Position numbers and translations under genes: made by a program | In this document: piece after piece, positions 15,953 through 25,196 of the stretch | Numbering within the stretch: position 1 is the stretch's first letter | Layout of the letters: every line of letters begins with the position of its first letter | Notes under the pieces: model-generated | What the model was told of the DNA's origin: nothing | What the model saw: the letters and a program-made list of their open reading frames with translations, nothing else | Databases searched by the model: none | From: Flavobacteriales bacterium | Lineage (GTDB): Bacteria > Bacteroidota > Bacteroidia > Flavobacteriales_E > Vicingaceae | Direction of reading: 5' to 3' | Assembly: GCA_020635815.1 (NCBI GenBank) | Contig: JACJZB010000004.1 | Span: 310,001-374,000, forward strand | DNA: 64,000 nt

Positions 15953-17632
15953 ATGCTTCAAGAAAAAGCTCTTGCAATATTAAAATCTGGAAAAAATGTT
16001 TTTCTTACTGGCTCTGCCGGAACAGGAAAAACCTATGTTCTCAATCAATACATAGAATATTTAAAAGAAAGAAAGATAACGGTTGCCATAACAGCTTCAA
16101 CAGGAATTGCTGCCACACATATGAATGGAATGACGATACACTCATGGGCAGGTATTGGCGTAAAAGAACACCTTACTAATGGAAATTTAGTAAGTATGAA
16201 ATCAAAAAAATACTTAAAAGACCACCTCGAAAAAGTTAAGGTATTAATCATTGATGAGATTTCAATGCTGCATAAAAACCAACTCAATTTGGTTGATACT
16301 GTTTTAAAATATTTTAAGAATAATGAAGCACCTTTTGGAGGAATACAAGTTGTTTTGTGTGGAGATTTCTTTCAATTACCTCCTATCGGTAATCAAGGCG
16401 AATTAAGTAGAGATAAGTTCTCTTTTATGTCAGAAGCATGGGTAAATGCTAAACTTTCCATCTGTTACCTCACAAAACAGTTTAGACAAAGTGATAATGA
16501 TTTAAATGATATATTAAATGAGATAAGAACTGGAAAGATTTCTCCTCTAAGTCTTAAAAGATTAAAAAATGCCGCTAATAATAAATTAACAGATAAAGAA
16601 CCTACAAAATTATATACCCACAACTATGATGTTGATACAATTAATGCAGAACATTTAACTACACTTACTAGTCTTTCTAAAAAGTATAATGCAAACACTA
16701 AAGGAAATCCAAAACTGGTTGAAACCTTAAAAAATTCGGTGTTAGCTAGTGAAAAATTAGAATTGAAAATTGGAGCTAAAGTAATGTTTGTTAAAAATAA
16801 TAATGAAAAAGGATACGTAAATGGTTCGTTAGGGAATGTAATTGGTTTTAACGATAAAGGATTTCCTTCTGTAAAATTATTAACGGGTAAAACAATTACA
16901 ACAGAAAAAGAAGAATGGTCGATTAATGATGATTCAGGTAAAACATTAGCGACTTATAACCAAATTCCATTGCGTTTAGCATGGGCAATAACTGTTCACA
17001 AATGTCAAGGTATGACTTTAGATGCTGCAGAAATTGATCTTTCCAAAACATTTGAACGAGGACAGGGCTATGTAGCCTTATCGAGGTTAAAAAATATAGA
17101 AAACCTTAAATTGATGGGCTTAAATGAGATGGCTTTAAAAGTAGATAGTTTAGCCGCTAAAGCTGATATTCGTTTCCAAGAGCTCTCTGCTAAAATTGAT
17201 ACTGAATTAACTTTAGATGAGCTTGAACTTCATGCAATAGCATTTATTCGAGATAATGGAGGTTTACTAGATAAAAAAGAAATTCTGAAAAATAAAAAGA
17301 AACTTAAGGAAAAGAAAACCACAAAAGATACAACCTATGCTACAACCCTTGCTTATCTAAAACAAAAAAAATCGTTAGAACGGATAGCCGAAGAAAGAGG
17401 GTTAAGTCCAGGGACAATTGCTGGACATCTTATTAAAATTTGTAAAGATTATCCGAAAGAAGATTTGACTTTTTACAAACCCAAACTAGGTATAATGAGA
17501 AAGGTTGAAAGAGCCTATAATAAACAACCTAAAGACAAGCCAATAAGCTTAAAAGCTATATATGAAGAACTGGAAACTAAAATTGATTATGATGATATAA
17601 AACTAGCTATAGCCTTTATTGGTAAAAAATAG
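15953..17632 (+). CDS. PIF1/RecD-like DNA helicase with C-terminal HTH domain
   Basis: 559 residues. The Walker A motif GSAGTGKT (20-27) and Walker B DEIS (D101, E102) belong to a superfamily 1B helicase core. Further motifs include LCGDFFQLPPIG and the UvrD/RecD C-terminal signature RLAWAITVHKCQGMTLDAAEIDL. The 5'-3' helicases of this family act in replication and recombination. The C-terminal part adds a charged linker (about 440-460) and a helix-turn-helix segment (LAYLKQKKSLERIAEERGLSPGTIAGHL), as in HTH_40-type helicase C-termini. It sits alone between secreted-protein genes and has no operon partner. Confidence 0.88.
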   Translation: MLQEKALAILKSGKNVFLTGSAGTGKTYVLNQYIEYLKERKITVAITASTGIAATHMNGMTIHSWAGIGVKEHLTNGNLVSMKSKKYLKDHLEKVKVLIIDEISMLHKNQLNLVDTVLKYFKNNEAPFGGIQVVLCGDFFQLPPIGNQGELSRDKFSFMSEAWVNAKLSICYLTKQFRQSDNDLNDILNEIRTGKISPLSLKRLKNAANNKLTDKEPTKLYTHNYDVDTINAEHLTTLTSLSKKYNANTKGNPKLVETLKNSVLASEKLELKIGAKVMFVKNNNEKGYVNGSLGNVIGFNDKGFPSVKLLTGKTITTEKEEWSINDDSGKTLATYNQIPLRLAWAITVHKCQGMTLDAAEIDLSKTFERGQGYVALSRLKNIENLKLMGLNEMALKVDSLAAKADIRFQELSAKIDTELTLDELELHAIAFIRDNGGLLDKKEILKNKKKLKEKKTTKDTTYATTLAYLKQKKSLERIAEERGLSPGTIAGHLIKICKDYPKEDLTFYKPKLGIMRKVERAYNKQPKDKPISLKAIYEELETKIDYDDIKLAIAFIGKK

Positions 17633-17649
17633 TGACAATAGCTTGTTGT

Positions 17650-17687
17650 AAAAAAAGCCCCGATAGATAGTATCGGGGCTTTTTTTT
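17650..17687. terminator. Bidirectional terminator
   Basis: GCCCCGATA (17657-17665) and TATCGGGGC (17671-17679) form a 9-bp GC-rich stem with a 5-nt loop, flanked by an A-run and a T-run. It serves the helicase gene and the convergent adhesin gene, whose stop codon overlaps the T-run. Confidence 0.92.
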
Positions 17688-20586
17688 ATTTTAATAAAGT
17701 AAATGTTCCTTTAATTAGTTTAGCATCGACACTAGCTCCATCTGGTACTAACACAAAAAAGTATGTGCCATCAGATTGATCACTTCCATCCCAATCATTT
17801 TTATAATTATCTGTTTCATAAATTTTAATACCCCATCTGTTAAAAATAACTAAAGATGATTCTGGATAATAATTTAAATTAGGGAATACTAAGAAATCAT
17901 TTATTCCGTCTCCATTTGGAGTTACTACATTAACACCAAACAATGTGCAATCATTTAAATATACCATAGCAGTATCTTCAACGCTATTACATAATCCAGT
18001 TATTTCAACATAATACATCCCAGAATCTTGAACCATAATAGAAGGGCTTGTTGATCCTGTATTCCATAAATAAGTAGCTTCATTTGCAGCTGTTGCCGCA
18101 TCTAATGATTCTTCACTACCGATGCAGAACGTCAAATCAGAAAGGTTTGAAGCTACATATTGTGGGAAATATACCTCAAACGTACTATCTTTAGCACATT
18201 GGTTGTCGGTAAAAGTAAATGTATATAATCCTTTTTTATCAACTTCTATTAGAGGATTTTCAATTGTATCGTTAGCTGTAAAAGTTACATTTCCTGGTCC
18301 AGAATAAGACCAAACACCTCCATTATAAGAAGATGTACCTACAAACTGAAATTGATTAACACAAGATGTATCATTTGTTGGTACAGTAGGAGTTGGAACA
18401 ACATTAAGTTCAAATGAATTTGAAATATTACATTGATTATCAGTGTAGGTAATTGTATAAATTCCTTCTGTATCTACATTAATTTCAGGATTTGAAGTTG
18501 TATCATTCGGTAAGAACGTTAACGTTCCAGGCCCACTATATGTCCATTCACCTCCATTAAAAGAAGATGTTCCTGTTATTTGATAATCTTTAACACATAT
18601 TGTTTCATCAGACTGAATCGCTGGGCTTGGAGCAAATGTGATGTTAAATGATGAGTCTTGATTACATTGATTGTCTGTGTAAGTTAAAATGTAATCACCT
18701 ATAACATCAACACTAATGGTAGGGTTTAGGGCTGTGTTGCTTGGTGAAAAAGTAACTGTTCCTGCTCCATTAGTGTTCCATGTCCAAACTCCTAAACTTT
18801 GATATGAAGAAGTCCCTGTAATTTGAAATTGGTTATTACAAGCAATAGTATCTGACATAACTGAAGGTTTAGGTAATACATAAACCGAAACAGTAGTGTC
18901 GTAGTCACACCCGAAATTATCACTTACTTCATAAGTATAATTATATATTCCTATGGTTGGAGGCTGAACTACAATTGCAGTATCATTTTGTCCAGAAATA
19001 ATAGAAGGATCGTTTACCCATGCACCACTTGCTATTGAAGTAATATATGTTTCATTATTAGGATTAATGGTAGGATCGAAAAGTATTCCCCATTCAAAAA
19101 TATATCCATCATCTATTCCTTGATTATCTCTAACTGTAATATACCAATTCCCATTTAGTGGACATCCAGCAAAATTTATGTATGAATCTTCTGGCAGATA
19201 TATTCCATTAGGATTCATCGCATTTCCACTACTTGGAGTGGTAACAGGTACTGTATTTCCATTCCCATACTCTGTAGCAAAATCACCCCAAGTGTTGTAT
19301 GTTGATGACCAACAATATTCCATTCCTACCCCAGGATTCCCTAGGTTCATGTCATAAGCATTTCCAAGAAAAGTTCCTCCACCACCAAAACCACCTGGAG
19401 CTAAACCATTACCATTATAAGCGTTAAAAATATTAATTGAAGTTCCATTCGGACAAGTTAGAGTCATTTCTAAATCTCCTAAATATGAATGCTCCATAGT
19501 TAGGCATAATTGCTCTAAATCTGACGCACTTGTTAATGTTTGACCAGGTAAAAACCCACTTATATTTATAGTGTCCGTATAATTCGATCCACTTCCGTCA
19601 GGTAAATAAACTAATCCTGCAAAAGTACCTCCTAGTTGGAAACTAGCATCAGTAGGGTTAACACCAACTGTATCGGTAGCAGTTACACCTCCTAAAATTA
19701 CTGTGGTATCACCAAAGCAAATAGAGTCTCTGTTATTTATAATTCCTGAAAAGCTAGGTATTGTTGAAACTCTTACTTTTGAAATTATACTTTGAGATTG
19801 AGGAAACAGATCCGTAATTTTTAACGTTACTAAATACCCACTTCTCGTTGGCGGTGTAAACCATACACTATCTCCTAAAGCAGAACTTCCATCGCTAAAA
19901 TTCCATTTATAAACAACATTTGAACTGTTTTGTGAATAACCAACCCCTGTATTTTCTAATGAATATGGAAATTCATCACTTGCTACAAATAATATCGAAT
20001 CTCCAAAACAAACATCAACATAACCAGTGTCAACTGGATCGAGAGCATTAGCTCCTGTTCCATTAATAAAGGCTTCCATGTGAGGAGTAAATGGTTGAGG
20101 TAATTGAAGACATGATATATTTGCATCCCATCCAGTTCCAGTTAATGCTGTATCTGATTTAAATCGAACAGTTAAACATCCTGTTGTATTGTTTTGAAAA
20201 GTAGATACATGTGTGAATCCAGCAGGGTCTGTACTCGAATTATGTGCTCCAAGCAAAGGAGCATTTACTCCTATTCCATCATAAATAAAAATAGTGTCTG
20301 ATTCGTGCACATCAAATAATAATCCTGAATTAACGCCAAAAGAGATAGAGAGTTTTGTTGTACCTCCGGCATAATCAGGACACACTACAATGGTATCATT
20401 TTCATTATCTGAATAATTAGCGGTATTATTTCCAGTATCAAAAAAGTTTGCATCTGGACCGGCATTCGCCATACAATCTAAAGGGTTTAATGTGTCTAAA
20501 TCAGCATCATTTATTAAAATAGTAGATTGAGAATGTGCTGCAATAGAAAATAAAAATAGAACTATTATTATAAGAATATTTTTCAT
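17686..20586 (-). CDS. T9SS-secreted protein with CUB-like, P-domain and repeat domains
   Basis: 966 residues with a signal peptide ending at AAHS. A CUB-like domain (about 30-160) and a PKD-like domain (about 185-275) are followed by a proprotein-convertase P-domain (about 315-505; the cysteine-containing LEQLCLTMEHSYLGDLEMTLTCPNG and NFAGCPLNGNWYITVRD). Three related repeats of about 75-80 residues follow (GTSSYNGGVWSYSGPG type). The type B sorting domain closes the protein (VNVVTPNGDGINDFLVFPN, VIFNRWGIKIYETD). P-domains normally stabilise subtilisin-like proteases, but no catalytic domain is present here. Role inferred: surface adhesion. It lies 13 bp after the 127-aa gene, probably in one transcript. 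Confidence 0.87.
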   Translation of the reverse strand: MKNILIIIVLFLFSIAAHSQSTILINDADLDTLNPLDCMANAGPDANFFDTGNNTANYSDNENDTIVVCPDYAGGTTKLSISFGVNSGLLFDVHESDTIFIYDGIGVNAPLLGAHNSSTDPAGFTHVSTFQNNTTGCLTVRFKSDTALTGTGWDANISCLQLPQPFTPHMEAFINGTGANALDPVDTGYVDVCFGDSILFVASDEFPYSLENTGVGYSQNSSNVVYKWNFSDGSSALGDSVWFTPPTRSGYLVTLKITDLFPQSQSIISKVRVSTIPSFSGIINNRDSICFGDTTVILGGVTATDTVGVNPTDASFQLGGTFAGLVYLPDGSGSNYTDTINISGFLPGQTLTSASDLEQLCLTMEHSYLGDLEMTLTCPNGTSINIFNAYNGNGLAPGGFGGGGTFLGNAYDMNLGNPGVGMEYCWSSTYNTWGDFATEYGNGNTVPVTTPSSGNAMNPNGIYLPEDSYINFAGCPLNGNWYITVRDNQGIDDGYIFEWGILFDPTINPNNETYITSIASGAWVNDPSIISGQNDTAIVVQPPTIGIYNYTYEVSDNFGCDYDTTVSVYVLPKPSVMSDTIACNNQFQITGTSSYQSLGVWTWNTNGAGTVTFSPSNTALNPTISVDVIGDYILTYTDNQCNQDSSFNITFAPSPAIQSDETICVKDYQITGTSSFNGGEWTYSGPGTLTFLPNDTTSNPEINVDTEGIYTITYTDNQCNISNSFELNVVPTPTVPTNDTSCVNQFQFVGTSSYNGGVWSYSGPGNVTFTANDTIENPLIEVDKKGLYTFTFTDNQCAKDSTFEVYFPQYVASNLSDLTFCIGSEESLDAATAANEATYLWNTGSTSPSIMVQDSGMYYVEITGLCNSVEDTAMVYLNDCTLFGVNVVTPNGDGINDFLVFPNLNYYPESSLVIFNRWGIKIYETDNYKNDWDGSDQSDGTYFFVLVPDGASVDAKLIKGTFTLLK
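18165..18880 (-). repeat. Three diverged tandem repeats in the P-domain protein
   Basis: Three units of roughly 240 bp encode the GTSSYNGG-W-YSGPG-T-F-NDT pattern followed by YTDNQC. Protein identity is high in the core but the DNA is diverged, so these are older than the 207-bp units of the other adhesin. Confidence 0.7.
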
Positions 20587-20599
20587 AAGGGTTAAGGGT

Positions 20600-20983
20600 T
20601 TACTTTTTTCTTAATTCTTTAAGGATGTGATCTTTCGACTTAATAACTAACATCTTATCAGTACCTTTAATGGCAAAGAATTGATAATCATCTTGAATAA
20701 TTTCAATATTTAAGTCATAAAAATTTATATTCTTTATGTCTTCAATCTCAATAGAACCAACTCGAGTCTGACCTGAAGTCATTTTTTCGGTTGGTATTGG
20801 ATTAAGGTAGAATGAATTTCTAGCACAATACTTTAGATATTCGTATTCTTCAATGTTATTTTCTTTTAAATTCTGGATTTCTTTATCAGAAAATTTTACC
20901 AATAAATCTTTGTCTGAACTATTCGTTTGTGAAAAAGAATTAAAAAAGGCTAATAATAGGAAAATTAAAAAAGAATTTTTCAT
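20600..20983 (-). CDS. Secreted small protein, unknown function
   Basis: 127 residues. A signal peptide (MKNSFLIFLLLAFFNSFS) is followed by a charged globular domain, with SDKEIQNLKENNIEEYEYLKYCARNSFYL near the start and a beta-rich second half ending in LRKK. It lacks a T9SS sorting domain, so it should stay in the periplasm or on a membrane. It is the first gene of a likely two-gene operon with the 966-aa adhesin. A perfect -7 box lies upstream. I do not recognise the family. Confidence 0.6.
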   Translation of the reverse strand: MKNSFLIFLLLAFFNSFSQTNSSDKDLLVKFSDKEIQNLKENNIEEYEYLKYCARNSFYLNPIPTEKMTSGQTRVGSIEIEDIKNINFYDLNIEIIQDDYQFFAIKGTDKMLVIKSKDHILKELRKK

Positions 20984-21012
20984 ATATAAAGTGTTTTAAG
21001 AATAGATTTTAA

Positions 21013-21020
21013 CAAAGTTA
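21013..21020 (-). promoter_or_regulatory. -7 box of the 127-aa gene and adhesin operon
   Basis: TAACTTTG on the minus strand matches TAnnTTTG perfectly and lies 29 nt before the start codon at 20983. The -33 position has TTC rather than TTG. Confidence 0.45.
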
Positions 21021-21095
21021 CTCATTTTAGTGAAAGTTTACGAACTTTTTTAACCCTTCCTTGAAGTCCTAATTTAAGGTGTAATTAAACCTAAT

Positions 21096-21131
21096 AAAAA
21101 ACCCTTAACAGTCTGATTGTTAAGGGTTTTT
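21096..21131 (-). terminator. Terminator after tRNA-Gln
   Basis: AAAAACCCTTAACA (21097-21110) and TGTTAAGGGTTTTT (21118-21131) form a 14-bp perfect stem with a 7-nt loop. It lies 11 nt beyond the 3' end of the minus-strand tRNA. It is symmetric and could also act on plus-strand transcripts. Confidence 0.88.
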
Positions 21132-21142
21132 ATCATCTTTTG

Positions 21143-21213
21143 TTGTCCCACAAGGATTCGAACCTTGAATGACGGTACCAAAAACCGGAGTGTTACCATT
21201 ACACCATGGGACA
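21143..21213 (-). tRNA. tRNA-Gln (anticodon UUG)
   Basis: A 71-nt cloverleaf reads on the minus strand. The acceptor stem is TGTCCCA/TGGGACA, the D arm GTG/CAC, and the anticodon loop TTTTGGT gives UUG. The T arm is CAAGG-TTCGAAT-CCTTG and the discriminator is A. CCA is not encoded. The first anticodon-stem pair (27-43) reads as C-T, a mispair. Promoter and terminator flank it closely, so it is a single-tRNA transcript. Confidence 0.92.
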
Positions 21214-21223
21214 TTAGGGTCGG

Positions 21224-21253
21224 CAAATTTATGAAAAATTTATTTTTCTGCAA
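21224..21253 (-). promoter_or_regulatory. Consensus promoter of tRNA-Gln
   Basis: TTG (21251-21253), 19 nt, then TAAATTTG (21224-21231) on the minus strand, ending 10 nt before the mature tRNA 5' end. This is the best match to the Bacteroidota promoter in the window. Confidence 0.8.
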
Positions 21254-21363
21254 CTTTTTTTATTTTTGTTTTAATAAAAAACACATTTTAACATTGATTA
21301 ACGTCCTTTAACAATTTATCTTTCAGAAATTCATAAATTCGCTACCTATAAAATTTACATAAT

Positions 21364-24300
21364 ATGGAGTACAAAAAATTAAATAACATTTTAGGCTGGA
21401 TAGTATGGGCAATTGCTACAACAGTTTATTTAATGACAATAGAACCAACTGCAAGTTTTTGGGATTGTGGAGAGTTTATCGCAACAGCTTATAATTTAGA
21501 AGTTGGACATCCTCCTGGAGCTCCTTTATTTATGCTTTTAGGTAAGATATTTACCATGTTTGGTTCTGCTGAAAAAGCTGCTTATGCTATAAATATTATG
21601 TCAGCTTTAAGTAGTTCTTTCACTATTTTATTCTTGTTTTGGACTATAACAGCAATGGTTAAAAAATTAGCGATGAAAACGGGTGAATTAACTAAAGGGA
21701 AAGAATTTGCCATTTTAGGAAGTGCCTTAGTTGGCTCATTGGCTTATACTTTTTCAGATTCATTTTGGTTTTCAGCTACAGAAGCTGAGGTATATGCCAT
21801 GTCTTCTTTATTTACTGCTATTGTGTTTTGGGCTATTCTTAAATGGGATGCCGTTTCTACAGAAAAACATAGCACTAGATGGATGGTGCTAATTGCTTAT
21901 TTAATGGGACTGTCTATTGGTGTTCACTTATTGAACTTGCTTGCAATTCCAGCAATGGTATTCTTGTTTTATTTTAAAACTAGAGAGTTAAATGTTAAAA
22001 CATTTTTTACAGCAACTGGTTTTTCATTACTAATACTTGGTATCGTTCAATTTGGAATTATTCCTGGTACTTATAAATTGGGTTCTATGTTTGAACTCCT
22101 TTTTGTTAATTCATTTGGGTTACCATTTCATTCAGGATTACTATTTTATCTATTCTTATTAGTTGGGTTAGTTTCTTATGGGTTATACTATACACAGAAA
22201 AAACATAAAGTAATATGGAATACAGTTATACTTTGTTTTACTGTAATATTAATAGGATACTCAACATTTGCTGTAATTATGTTGCGTTCGGCTGCAAACC
22301 CACCAATGGATGAAAACAATCCTGAAAATGCATTTAGCTTACTTTCTTACTTAAATCGTGAACAATATGGCTCTGCTCCATTTTTAACAGGACAGTCATT
22401 TAACACACCTCTTGATGCTCAAGAACCTTACAAAGAAGGGAAAGCAGTTTATTACCAAAACAAAGAAACGGGTAAATACGAGCAAACAAATAAAGGAGAA
22501 AAAAATGAACCGAATTACGACAGTAAAGCTTCTGGGTTCTTACCACGTATGTGGAGCTCTCAAGGTCATCACATAGATGGATATAAGCAATGGAGTAATT
22601 TTAAAGGAAGAAACGTTAGAGCCTCGAATGGGGAAACGGTTAAAATACCAACTTTTGGAGAGAATTTAGCTTTCTTGTTTAACTACCAATGGGGGCATCT
22701 TTATTGGCGTTATTTTATGTGGAATTTTGTTGGAAGACAAAACGATATTCAAAGTCAGGGAGAAATTATTAACGGAAATTGGATGAGTGGAATAGATGCT
22801 ATTGATTCTGCTCGATTGGGAGACCAAAGTAAAGTACCAACCTCAACAAAAAACAATCCTGGAAGAAACACTTATTTCTTTTTACCTCTTATTATCGGTT
22901 TAATAGGGTTGGTTTATCAATTTAGTAAAGACCCTAAAGATTGGTTAGTATTGGGCTTATTGTTCTTCTTTACGGGAATGGCTATTAATTTTTACACCAA
23001 TCCACCACCTTTCCAACCTAGAGAAAGAGATTATGCTTATGTAGGTTCTTTTTATGTGTTTACGATATGGATTTCTATAGGTATTTATGCCTTATATGAA
23101 ATATTAAGTAAAAAAGCACCTCAAAAAATAAGTGCTATTGCTGTTACTTTAGTTGGCTTATTGGCTGCACCAGTTTTAATGGGTTCTCAAAACTGGGACG
23201 ACCATGATCGATCAGGGAGATACACCGCAAGAGATTTTGCAAAAAATTATTTAAACTCTTGTGCTCCAAATGCAATTTTATTTACCAATGGTGATAATGA
23301 TACTTTCCCGCTTTGGTATGTACAAGAGGTTGAAGGTTATAGAACGGATGTAAGAGTTGTGAATTTAAGCTTGTTAAATACCGATTGGTACATCGAACAA
23401 ATGCGAAGAAAAGCCTGGGATGCCGATGGAATACCTCAACGAATTCCGGAATTTAAAATAAGACAAGGAACAAATGATTATGTTCCAATTTATGATAGAG
23501 GAATACAAGGGTATATTGATATTGATGAAGCAATTGATTTTGTAATAGATGATAGCCCTAAGACGAAAGTGGGCGTGAACACAGGTAAACAAGTTGATTA
23601 TTTACCAACTAAAAACTTTAGCATTTCGGTTGATAAAGAAGCTATTTTAGCAAATGGTGTTGTTACCCCTGATTATGCAGATAGAATTCTAGATAAAGTG
23701 GAATGGACTGTAGATAAAAATTATATCATGAAAAATGATTTAATAATTTTAGATATTCTTGCAGCTAACGATTGGAAAAGACCAATTTATTTTGCCATAA
23801 CGACTGGTAATGCTAGTTATATCGGTTTAACCCCTTATTTCCAACTAGAAGGATTAGCTTATCGTTTAGTTCCTTACAAAGCAAACAACTATGATGGGCA
23901 AACTGGTGAAGTGCATACTGAAATTATGCAAGAAAATTTGATGGAAAAATTTGTTTGGGGAGGAATGGAAAACGGAGATATCTATTTAGATGAAAACAAC
24001 CGTAGAATGTGTATGAATTTTAGAAACAACTTTTCTCGTTTAGCTGACGATTACATTAGAAGAGGAGAAAATGAAAAAGCTGTGGATGCTTTAGATTATT
24101 GTTTAAAAGTAATGCCTGAAAATTTGGTTGCATACAACTTTTTTATGATCCCAGTTGCTGAATCTTATTACAAATTAAAAGAATATGAAAAAGGAAATAA
24201 TATTGTAAGAAGCCTGGTAAATACATACCATGAGGATTTAAAATTTTATTTAACATTAAGAGGTGACAATAGGAAATCGATTCAAAGTGAAATGGATAGA

Positions 24301-24429
24301 GCTCGCTATATCTTACAACAATTAATCATGTTAACCAATGATAAATATAAAGACTCTGGTTTAGCAGCAGAAATGCAAGATCGGTTTATTGAAATAAACA
24401 GTTTAATACTAACTGAAGGAAATATTTAA
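21364..24429 (+). CDS. TMEM260-like (DUF2723) membrane protein, putative protein O-mannosyltransferase
   Basis: 1021 residues. The N-terminal DUF2723 domain starts with ATTVYLMTIEPTASFWDCGEFIATAYNLEVGHPPGAPLF and is followed by about ten or more transmembrane segments to residue 600. A large C-terminal soluble part has TPR-like helices at its end (about 890-1010). The luminal-loop acidic motif FWDCGEF resembles the catalytic region of GT-C glycosyltransferases. Human TMEM260 O-mannosylates specific receptor domains. A similar role on exported bacterial proteins is plausible but unproven here. It is the first gene of a three-gene set, with the next start overlapping its stop by one base. Confidence 0.85.
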   Translation: MEYKKLNNILGWIVWAIATTVYLMTIEPTASFWDCGEFIATAYNLEVGHPPGAPLFMLLGKIFTMFGSAEKAAYAINIMSALSSSFTILFLFWTITAMVKKLAMKTGELTKGKEFAILGSALVGSLAYTFSDSFWFSATEAEVYAMSSLFTAIVFWAILKWDAVSTEKHSTRWMVLIAYLMGLSIGVHLLNLLAIPAMVFLFYFKTRELNVKTFFTATGFSLLILGIVQFGIIPGTYKLGSMFELLFVNSFGLPFHSGLLFYLFLLVGLVSYGLYYTQKKHKVIWNTVILCFTVILIGYSTFAVIMLRSAANPPMDENNPENAFSLLSYLNREQYGSAPFLTGQSFNTPLDAQEPYKEGKAVYYQNKETGKYEQTNKGEKNEPNYDSKASGFLPRMWSSQGHHIDGYKQWSNFKGRNVRASNGETVKIPTFGENLAFLFNYQWGHLYWRYFMWNFVGRQNDIQSQGEIINGNWMSGIDAIDSARLGDQSKVPTSTKNNPGRNTYFFLPLIIGLIGLVYQFSKDPKDWLVLGLLFFFTGMAINFYTNPPPFQPRERDYAYVGSFYVFTIWISIGIYALYEILSKKAPQKISAIAVTLVGLLAAPVLMGSQNWDDHDRSGRYTARDFAKNYLNSCAPNAILFTNGDNDTFPLWYVQEVEGYRTDVRVVNLSLLNTDWYIEQMRRKAWDADGIPQRIPEFKIRQGTNDYVPIYDRGIQGYIDIDEAIDFVIDDSPKTKVGVNTGKQVDYLPTKNFSISVDKEAILANGVVTPDYADRILDKVEWTVDKNYIMKNDLIILDILAANDWKRPIYFAITTGNASYIGLTPYFQLEGLAYRLVPYKANNYDGQTGEVHTEIMQENLMEKFVWGGMENGDIYLDENNRRMCMNFRNNFSRLADDYIRRGENEKAVDALDYCLKVMPENLVAYNFFMIPVAESYYKLKEYEKGNNIVRSLVNTYHEDLKFYLTLRGDNRKSIQSEMDRARYILQQLIMLTNDKYKDSGLAAEMQDRFIEINSLILTEGNI

Positions 24430-25184
24430 TGAGAAAATTATTAAGATCAGTAATAAGAGGGTTAGGATTATATGCTTTTTCAATTAAGTTAGAGAACAAA
24501 ATTGTAACAGCTCTTCAAAAAAACAAGCAAAAAGAATTATACAGTCAGTTTGTTAAGCAAGGTAACTTGTGTTTTGATGTTGGTGCCAATGTTGGTAACC
24601 GAACTGCTATTTTTTTAGAATTAGGAGCAAAAGTAGTAATGGTTGAGCCTCAAAAAGAGTGTTATAAAGTGTTAGAAAAGCGTTTTCCTAATTTGCCATT
24701 AATTAAAAAAGGATTGGGAGAAAAAGAAAGTACTGAAAAACTATATGTTTCTGATGTTTCGTTGATTTCTTCATTTTCAAAAAGTCATGTTGACCAAATG
24801 CAAGAAGACCGTTTTAAAGGGGCGAATTGGGATAAAACAATAGACATTGAAATGACCACTTTGGATAACTTAATCAAAGAGCATGGAGTTCCTGATTTTT
24901 GTAAAATTGACGTAGAGGGTTATGAATATGATGTATTAAAAGGGTTGTCTCAACCATTAAAATCATTATCCATTGAATACATCGTTCCAGAAAACAAGGA
25001 GGTGGTTTTAAGCTGCATTCAACACTTAAGTAAGTTAGGAAATATTGAGTGTAATTTATCTCATGGAGAAACAATGAATTTCCATTTAGCTATATGGAAA
25101 AACGGACAAGAAATGATTGACTATGTTCAAAGTCAAGACTTTATAGATACTTCTTACGGAGATATTTACGTTAAATTTGTGTAA
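24429..25184 (+). CDS. FkbM-family methyltransferase
   Basis: 251 residues. The SAM-binding glycine motif is FDVGANVGNRTAIFLELGAKVVMVEPQ (about 49-75). FkbM signatures follow: MTTLDNLIKEHGVPDFCKIDVEGYEYDVLKGLS. Members O-methylate sugars or small molecules. The start codon overlaps the stop of the TMEM260-like gene (TAATG), so the two are translationally coupled. Methylation of a glycan built or transferred by the neighbour is an inference from context only. Confidence 0.9.
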   Translation: MRKLLRSVIRGLGLYAFSIKLENKIVTALQKNKQKELYSQFVKQGNLCFDVGANVGNRTAIFLELGAKVVMVEPQKECYKVLEKRFPNLPLIKKGLGEKESTEKLYVSDVSLISSFSKSHVDQMQEDRFKGANWDKTIDIEMTTLDNLIKEHGVPDFCKIDVEGYEYDVLKGLSQPLKSLSIEYIVPENKEVVLSCIQHLSKLGNIECNLSHGETMNFHLAIWKNGQEMIDYVQSQDFIDTSYGDIYVKFV

Positions 25185-25196
25185 CTTCCAGCTTGA

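Noticed and set aside
21096..21213. tRNA-Gln as an integration site for a mobile element
   Set aside because: No integrase gene and no second copy of the tRNA 3' end was seen nearby; the adjacent genes are ordinary chromosomal ones.
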